Source: Streptomyces sp. 3214.6 (GTDB lineage: Bacteria; Actinomycetota; Actinomycetes; Streptomycetales; Streptomycetaceae). From it: a stretch of DNA of 64,000 nt. The stretch covers positions 1,798,001-1,862,000 of the forward strand of contig NZ_LT670819.1 of assembly GCF_900129855.1 (NCBI RefSeq), written 5' to 3'. The translations under genes and the position numbers were made by a program. Positions 57,895 to 64,000 of the stretch are shown here, in pieces. Below the pieces are notes generated by a model that was given only the letters and a program-made list of their open reading frames with translations, did no database searches and had not been told where the DNA came from. Positions within the stretch are counted from its first letter, which is position 1. Every line of letters begins with the position of its first letter.

Positions 57895-60310
57895 GCGACG
57901 TCCTGTTCGGGATCGGTGTCCTCGGCTGTGCACGTATCGCTGTACTCGTCTGGCTCGGCGCCGCCCGCGTGAGCGAGGTCGGCGGCGCGGAAGGCCGTGG
58001 ACCACACGCGGTGGAAGTAGTCCTGGGGTTTGCGCAGATCGAGGGCGAGGGCGTCATCGAGAAGGCCAAGGCCGGCCAGGGCCTTCTCCAGGCCGTAGAT
58101 GGCGCGGGCGGTCGGCTCGAAGTAGCGGTGCAGGTAGTCGGCGGTCGCGTCGTCGGGGGCGCCCTCGGCCAGCAGCCGCCACTGCTCGCGCTTGCGCCGC
58201 CAGTAGAGGAGGTCGGCGCCGGACAGGACGAACTTGTCGCAGTTGTGGCAGTCAAGGTTCCAGGGGCAGGCGCCGCCGTCGATGACGGGCTGGAAGGTGC
58301 AGAACCCGCCCTCGGCAGGTGTGCTGCGGCGGGACAGGTCGATCGCGAGGGACTGGGCCTGCTCGCGGGTGAGCGGGGCCGTCGGCTCGGTGAGGAGTTC
58401 GCCGGGGTTGGCGGTGCCGGGGCCGGTGACCCAGACGTGCTGGAGGACGTCCTCCAGGTCGGACTGGGTCAGGTGGATGTAGTGCTCGGCCATCCGCTCG
58501 GAGACGTGGCCGAGGTAGCGGCGGACGTGGGTCAGGCTCGCCCCGGCCCGCAGCAGGCTGGTGGCCAGACTGTGCCGGGCCTGGTGAGGGACCCACCGGC
58601 CGATGTCGAGTTCGTCGATCCACGGTTTGAAGCCCTTGTGGAACCAGTTATAGGACAGCGGCGTGCGTCCGTTGCGGTTGCGCTGGTTCGTCGGGAACAG
58701 CGCCATCTGGGCCCGTTCCTCGACGGTGGGCGGCCGGTTGTTCCGGGTCTCGAACAAGGCGAGGGTCTTGCGCTGGCGGTCCTGCAGGAGCTGGTGGACC
58801 CGTTCCGGGACCCTCAGCGCCTGGTCGTAGTTGCCGACCTTGGTCTGGTCATGCCAGAGCATGGGGAGTCCGCCGTAACGGCCGAGGCAGTCCAAGCGAA
58901 GTTTGAGCACCTCGCTGCAGCGGCGGCCGGTGACGATGATGGTCTCCCAGGCGTCCCGCAGGCCGCGGTCGAAAGGGTCGTAGGTCTCCGCGAGCCCGCG
59001 CAGGTTGGTCTCGTCGGCGAGCGCGCGGGCGACACCGTCGGCGAACGGCGGCCGAGCGCGGCTGACCATCCGCCCTGGGGCGGGCATGGCGGCGATGAAG
59101 CCCCGGTCCAGGCCGAGGCGTTCGGCCTCTGGAGTTCCAGGAAAGTGCTCATCTCCAGACCGGCTCGGCGCATGTCGTCGAAGGTGCCTCCGCTGCGGGG
59201 ACAGCTCGGAGAACGCAGGATCGCGACCAGGTGGTCCCAGATCAGGTCACGCAGCCATCGCTGCGAGACACCGGTGAGGTCGATGCGGATCGCGCGGCCG
59301 GTGAGCTTGCGGCCGAAGTGCTCGGTGAGGATGTAGCCGAGTTCGCGCGTCTCGTCCGGCGTCATGTAGAGAGGGTGCAGGGCGCCTGCGATGGCCTGGG
59401 CGATGTAGACGCCCTCGCGGGTGACCGCCTTGCGCCGGTCCGCCTCGTCCCAGTCCAGGTCGGTCAACGAGCGCAGACCGTGTGCGCGGCCGTAGTTCGC
59501 CAGCCGCTGCAGCGGGGCCAACTCCCAGCGGCCGTGGGGTCGTTGGGTATGCCAGAACATGCCCCACTGAACCTCGGCTCGCAGCAGCGGGTGCAGGTCC
59601 CGGAGATTGACCTGCGCGGGCCGCAGCACCGCCGCGGCCGTCGTGCACCACCGGCGGAAGGCCGGCTCGTCCGCGTACTCGACCGGAGTGGGCCGGCCTG
59701 TGCGTTCATAGCGGTTGCCCCACTGACTGGGCAGAACCGCCCCTCCGGGGCGGCCCTGATTTCGGTAGTGCCGGTCGTGGCGGAAGCACAGCCCCAGCGG
59801 TGAGTCGGCCAGGTCGGGGCAGACCCGGACCAGGCAGTTTCCGTAGCCGGGGGCCGCTTGCTGGTCGGCGAGCCAGTCGTCGAAGTCGGCGTCGGCGCCG
59901 TGACGGTCACGGTGGTGATACCACCGGAACTGATGGTGGTGGCAGAGGTCCAGAGTCAGGTGGCGAGCGGGCCGGTCGGGGCAGATCCGGCATGGGCGCT
60001 CTTCCACCTCCTGGCCGGGGCCGGCGGGAGGTGCCGTGCGCAGGAAGTCGGCTCGTGATGTTCCGGCATCGCGCTGCCGACGCCAGAGCATCTCGTGGGC
60101 CGAGCACAGGTCGCCGTGGCCCATCGTGGTCCGTTCGCAGTCCGTGACCAGGCAGTTCCAGCGGTAGACGGGGTGATCGGGCGGGATCGTGATGATGCCC
60201 GGGCGGAACAGCGGATCGAAGGAAGGCGCGTTGATCAGCGCGGCGAGGACCTCCAGCCGGTCCCGGCCCGTGCGGGTGTCCTGCTGTGTCGGCAGGGTCG
60301 TCACGATCAC
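57891..60310 (-). pseudogene. TnpB-type tyrosine recombinase, frameshifted
   Basis: From ATG 60310 the first frame runs about 395 residues with Cys/His clusters (WNCLVTDCERTTMGHGDLCS, RICPDRPARHLTLDLCHHH) and core-binding sequence to FLELQ near 59130. There coding passes to another frame with EAERLGLDRGFIAAMPAPGR and the recombinase catalytic domain: Arg in VTGRRCSEVLKLRL, HxxR in VPHQARHSLATSLL, LGHVSERMAEHYIHL with the nucleophile Tyr. One base is gained or lost at the junction. It overlaps tnpA (60307) and tnpC (57894). Without the frameshift it would be about 805 residues. Confidence 0.75.
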
Positions 60311-61513
60311 TTGCCCTCACCCCAGACCGTGCGCAGGGCGGCATCGAAGGTGGGGTCGTGGAGGTCGACGTGGCCGTAGACCTCGTCGACCGTGGCGGCC
60401 GAGGCCCAGCCGCCGGCGTCCCGGGCTATCAGCAGGTTGCCGTCGGCGGCGTCGAGGACCGCGGAGGTGAACGTGTGCCGGAAGGCATGGGGTTTCACCA
60501 GCCCGAGCCCGGCGCGTTTCCCGGCGCGGCCGAGCATGCGCCGGGCCCCGACGGGCGCCCACGGCTGTCCGGCGCGGGCGCCATGCAGTTGGACCAGGAG
60601 CATGCCGTGTCCCGCTCCGCGCGGGTACTCGCTGGTGAGGTACTCGAAGTAGGTGTGCACCATCTCCGGACTGACCCGCTTGATCAGTCCGCCGGTGACC
60701 GTGCCGTGCTCGACCTGCCAGGGGTGCTTGGTCTTGGCCTCGGCCCGGTTGGGGTTCTCCGGCCGGTGGCAGACATGCAGGTGAGGGCTGCGGCACTCGT
60801 TGCAGGCCGCGTTCTCCCGCAGGTGCAGGTCGACCAGGTGCAGCCCGCACAACTCGCCGATCCGAAGCCCGCCGTCGGCCAGCCAGGTCACCACCATCCG
60901 GTCCCGGGCCGAGTGCACCGACTCCAGCAGCTTCTCCCTCGCCCCGTCGGGCAGCATCTTCGGGTGCCTGCGGTGAGGTCCCTTCGGCGCGAGCGGGTTC
61001 GCCGGCATCGCTGACTTCACGTGCCCGAGGAACGAGCGGCGACGGTCCACCCGCGACGGCAGCCGTGTGCCGTCGAGCTTCTCACCGAGGTCGACGTTGA
61101 CGCCGAGGGAGGCTTGGTGCAGGTAGAAGCCCTTCAGGCAGGACGCCGCGATCGACAGAGCGGACCGGCCGTAGGGGCGTTTTGCCAACCCGCCACGGCT
61201 CCCCGAGCGGCATGTGGACCTCAGCGCCGATGATGCCCATGTACCGTTCCAGGTCGCGCAGTTGGACCGTGTCGAAGGCCAGGCACTCGCGCTCCAGCCA
61301 CCGCAGATGGTCCACCAGGTAGTACGCGTACGTCTTCTGCGTGCCCGAGCCGTCATGGATGCGAAGGAACCGGTCCGCCTCGGCGTGAAGCGTGCCCTCC
61401 GGCCAGACGATCGTCCACGATCTCCGTCCGCCCTTCCGCTCGATCTGCTGGACCCGCAAGTCCCCGACCACAAGCTGCCGTACCACTCGTCCTCCGTACC
61501 GACTCCAGAACAT
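60307..61513 (-). pseudogene. TnpA-type tyrosine recombinase, frameshifted
   Basis: The first frame (from about 61513) has the core-binding N-terminus VVRQLVVGDLRVQQIERKGG, TYAYYLVDHLRWLERECLAF and LERYMGIIGAEVHMPLGE. Near 61195 coding moves frame to RGGLAKRPYGRSALSIAASC and the catalytic domain, with Arg in LADGGLRIGELCGLHLVDL, HxxR in KPHAFRHTFTSAVL and a Tyr in ASAATVDEVYGHVD. The end overlaps tnpB (ATGA). The start codon is uncertain. The single-base frameshift would inactivate it unless it is a sequencing error. Confidence 0.75.
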
Positions 61514-61610
61514 GACGAACGTCCTGAACCCGGTCGGTAAACAAGCCCATGACGTCCACGCCACAGGCTCGAACGGACATCACGAACAGCACAAACTGCG
61601 GTCGGTAAAA

Positions 61611-63025
61611 ACCGCGACGACGTACTCGGCGAAGAACTCCTCCAGTTCCTCGATCGTCCACCGGGCGATCGCGTCGACATTCCGGCCGCGGTGCACCACA
61701 TGGTTGCCCTTGTAGCCGGCGATGTGCTCGGAGAACTGGCTTCTGATCGTCTTGAAAGCGGCCTCGACTTGAGGCTTGTCGGTAGGCCGGTACTTACGGG
61801 TGTCCTGGATGGTGATCCCATGGCGGCGGCACACGTTCTTCACCGCCTGAGAGGCGAACGCCTTGCCGTGGTCGATCACGATCTTCTCGGGAAACACGAC
61901 CGGGCGGGCTGCAGCGGCCGCGAATCGCTCGTCCTGCGCGAGCAAGGGTTCGCATGGTAGGCGCAGGATCCGGTGCCGCAGCCCCCCGGGCCAGCCCGGA
62001 CGCATAGGCTCCGGCATCATCGCATCCGCGATGACCAGTCCCGCGTCTACGCTCTTCGTCCCCTTGGGCACCAGACGCCATCCCAGCAGACTGCGGGTAC
62101 ACACGTCGATTGCGATGGTCAGATCCACCGAAAAGACGACGTCCTCGACCGGATCGTAGGCACGTACGTCCAGCCAGCTGGTGTCGATCATCACGAGTTC
62201 ACCGGGACGGCTGGCGGTGATCGGACGGTAGTATCCGTCTGGCCGGTTCGCCACAGACTGCCGTGTCGTGGCCTGTCCAGTGGTGTAGCGGCCGGGCAGG
62301 AGGGCGGCGACGTACCGGTTGAAGGTCTTCAGCACCGGCATCTTCACCGCGTCAGGTCCATGCGTGTCTACAAGGCGCCGCTCGACTCGGCGACGCAGCC
62401 GGTTCAGACTGCCGGTCGAGTCGTCCGCCTCCGTCACGTTGTATTGGGTGATGATCGCGTCGATCAACCGTGGATCCGCCCCAGCCAAAGGATCCGACGG
62501 CCGATGGCTACGCCGGTCCACCAGCCCCCACGGGCCTTCTTCCCGCCACTTCCGCAGACGTCGCCACATCTGCTGCTCGCTGTAACCCAGTTCCCGCGCT
62601 TTGCTCTGCACACGCTGGGCCAGCGACACACCGGGGGCGTACTCCGGTCTGGGTTCTCCGGGCGCTGCGTCCTGTGGATCCCCAGTGCGAAATCCGGTCG
62701 TCATCTCCAGAAGGTGCTCCTGGGCGCGCTGCAGTCTCTCCAACTGTTTGTCGCTCAGCTGGTCGAACAGGGCGGCGGCGTCCAGCCACAGCTTCGCTGT
62801 CGAGGCGTCGTGTTCAGAAGAGTCCTCGCGCTCCCCGCTCGCGTCGCCCTCGTAGGGGCGGAAGGTCGGATCCGCGAGAAGGTGGCCCACACCGATCACG
62901 GTCCACGAACCGCTCTCCGAACGCAGTCGCACCCCGTCGTCTGTCACCCCGGTCACCGTGTGCACCTCATCGTCCAGCCACACCCTGGATCCACGCTGCA
63001 GGCGTACGGCGCCGTCAATCGTCAT
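61611..63025 (-). pseudogene. tniA: tniA (TnsB-type DDE transposase), N-terminal and catalytic part
   Basis: ATG 63025 overlaps the tnsA stop (ATGA). About 470 residues are visible. There is an N-terminal DNA-binding region with a helix-turn-helix stretch ARELGYSEQQMWRRLRKWRE, then the rve/RNase-H-like core with catalytic Asp near 281 (GELVMIDTSWLDV), Asp near 385 (KIVIDHGKAFAS) and Glu near 421 (DKPQVEAAFKTIRS). At VVAV the frame is cut by the inserted recombinase element; it resumes at 56606. It is the strand-transfer transposase of the Tn7-like module. Confidence 0.85.
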
Positions 63026-63783
63026 GCCCGTGCCTCCGCCGCGGTCGTCACCAACGTTGTGTCCCGCAACGGGAGATCCAGATCGGTGACGATCCGCTGA
63101 TGCCACATCAGGTGATACAGCACCCCGCGTGCCAGGTCCGGATACTCCATGAACCGGACGAGCTCCCCAATCTCTACTGGATCACGGGCCAGTTCGAGCA
63201 GGCGGGGAACCAGATCCGCACCCAGGTGCAGCGGGCGCCGAGCGCTGGACAGCAGATCGACGTTCACCCAGCGCTGCCCACTCGGCTCCGAAACCATGGC
63301 GTAGTCCCAGCCCAGCCGCTCGCACGTATATCGGGTGCGCTCCTCCTGCAACAGCACCTTCGGATCGTCACGCAGTTCGGAGTTCTTCACGTCCAGCAGC
63401 AGTGCGCTGCCGTCGCGGTGGCGTACGAAGACGTCCGGCGTGTGCTGCCAGGCCCCACGGGCGTCGATCGCATCGAACTCCAAGGGCTGAGTCACGAATG
63501 CGGTCACTTCCGAGTCGAAGTCCAGCAGCATGAGCCACTTCGACTCCAGCACGCTTTCGTAGTCAGCGAAGTCCCCCCACTTCGCCACCCAGTACTGGCC
63601 CGGCATGTGCCCTTGGTCCCGGTGGCTGGGAATCTCCCGCACCATCCTGCCGTTCTCGAACGGCAGGTCAGCAGCCTCCTCCAACGGCACCAGATGCTGA
63701 ACTCCTTCAGAATCGACGTACCGTACCCGCACCACGTCGACGTCTCGAACAGATGACTCCGGTACCTGCGCATCACGGCTCAC
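63022..63783 (-). CDS. tnsA: TnsA-type endonuclease
   Basis: A 253-residue protein with a TnsA N-terminal nuclease fold. The PD-(D/E)xK residues are visible as Glu76 or Glu80 in ADYESVLESKWLMLLDF, Asp117 in HTPDVFVRHRDG and Asp131-Val-Lys133 in ALLLDVKNSE; the spacing resembles E63/D114/K132 of Tn7 TnsA. A helical C-terminal part for TnsC contact follows. GTG 63783 is preceded by GAGGAGG. In Tn7 this enzyme cuts the 5' ends so that transposition is cut-and-paste. It is first in the operon with tniA, whose start it overlaps. Confidence 0.85.
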   Translation of the reverse strand: MSRDAQVPESSVRDVDVVRVRYVDSEGVQHLVPLEEAADLPFENGRMVREIPSHRDQGHMPGQYWVAKWGDFADYESVLESKWLMLLDFDSEVTAFVTQPLEFDAIDARGAWQHTPDVFVRHRDGSALLLDVKNSELRDDPKVLLQEERTRYTCERLGWDYAMVSEPSGQRWVNVDLLSSARRPLHLGADLVPRLLELARDPVEIGELVRFMEYPDLARGVLYHLMWHQRIVTDLDLPLRDTTLVTTAAEARA

Positions 63784-64000
63784 CGCGAGTACCTCCTCTC
63801 CGCGGACTTCTGGTCGAAGAGCCCCAGCGGCACCTGCGCTGCCACTGCCCTCGCGAAAACCCCCGGCATCGGGAGCCGCATCAACGGACGAGGCGTCAAG
63901 CAGCCTTCTTCAACCGCCGTACGCACCAGCGGCGCTAACCCTCGAGTCAACTCCTGCCTGTCGGCCGCTGCCAAAAGAGGGGTAACCACCGTGAGGAACG
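63780..64000 (-). CDS. Unknown protein, C-terminal part (5' end outside window)
   Basis: The frame is open to the window edge and ends at 63780, overlapping the tnsA GTG start. The visible residues TPLLAAADRQELTRGLAPLV and MPGVFARAVAAQVPLGLFDQ are not recognised. A GTG at 63989 could be a start for a 69-residue protein, but an upstream continuation is equally possible. The overlap indicates that it is translated with tnsA. Confidence 0.5.
   Translation of the reverse strand, partial: FLTVVTPLLAAADRQELTRGLAPLVRTAVEEGCLTPRPLMRLPMPGVFARAVAAQVPLGLFDQKSAERRYSR

Larger units (their letters stand above)
56607..61610 (-). mobile_element. Tn554-like tyrosine-recombinase element inserted in tniA
   Basis: A 5.0-kb insertion with tnpA-, tnpB- and tnpC-type genes on the minus strand and one NTF2-like gene on the plus strand. 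The left end is TTTACCGACCGCAG (56607-56620) and the right end is its complement CTGCGGTCGGTAAA (61596-61609) plus one A. ACCGC flanks it directly on both sides (56602-56606 and 61611-61615). Removing the element and one ACCGC restores the tniA frame as VVAVYQRRQHKGL. The repeat may be a crossover core or a target duplication. Confidence 0.82.

Noticed and set aside
49532-64000. CRISPR-associated transposon
   Set aside because: No cas genes or repeat-spacer array were found in the window. The TniQ proteins alone do not indicate a CRISPR link.

Overview
The window is high-GC actinobacterial DNA, most likely Streptomyces: strong G/C bias at third codon positions, many GTG starts, ATGA-type gene overlaps, perfect long-stem terminators without a U-run, and Streptomyces-type IS elements. 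It reads as an accessory region: catabolic cassettes on the left and a heavily rearranged mobile-element and conflict-gene region on the right. No RNA genes, CRISPR arrays or replication origin were seen.

Left part (1-31 kb). Two VAO/4-cresol-dehydrogenase-type flavoprotein oxidases (one cut by the window edge) flank a complete branched-chain-amino-acid-type ABC importer (2-7067). A chimera of an IS1182 end and a truncated IS5-family element follows (7067-8652). Next is a beta-glucoside PTS operon on the minus strand (EIIBCA, 6-phospho-beta-glucosidase, BglG/LicT antiterminator) with a leader hairpin, then an HPr/Enzyme I pair. A decayed DNA ligase lies beside a second five-gene ABC importer on the minus strand. 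Divergent from that importer is an aryl-nitrile/mandelate-type pathway: amidase, arylacetonitrilase-like nitrilase, IclR regulator, benzoylformate-decarboxylase-like enzyme, lactate/malate-type dehydrogenase and aldehyde dehydrogenase. Three related TCGNNN(T/A)GCGA palindromes lie in its promoter regions. A complete IS1182 element (28692-30536) closes this part. The two IS1182 copies are inverted relative to each other.

Middle part (31-42 kb). A short-chain dehydrogenase, an intact tetR and an MMPL exporter surround a near-identical inverted duplicate of tetR and its operator, in which the duplicate is broken. A divergent catabolic unit follows (SDR and VOC protein leftward; aldehyde dehydrogenase and ThDP enzyme rightward). 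Beside it is a remnant of a carotenoid/lignostilbene-type oxygenase.

Right part (42-64 kb). A decayed conflict-type gene set comes first: a frameshifted CHAT protein, a two-domain protein ending in a histidine phosphatase, a broken pentapeptide protein, a frameshifted unknown gene, a frameshifted P-loop protein and a small partner. After a relatively AT-rich 0.7-kb gap comes a Tn7-like transposition module: tnsA, tniA (DDE transposase), tniB (ATPase) and three different tniQ genes. This module has been invaded twice. A 5-kb tyrosine-recombinase (Tn554-like tnpA-tnpB-tnpC) element sits in tniA, bounded by ACCGC direct repeats and inverted repeats. An IS256-family element sits near the 3' end of tniB, with an imperfect 9-bp target duplication. 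Both insertions can be closed on paper to restore continuous reading frames. The module is therefore a fossil, though tnsA and the three tniQ genes are still open.
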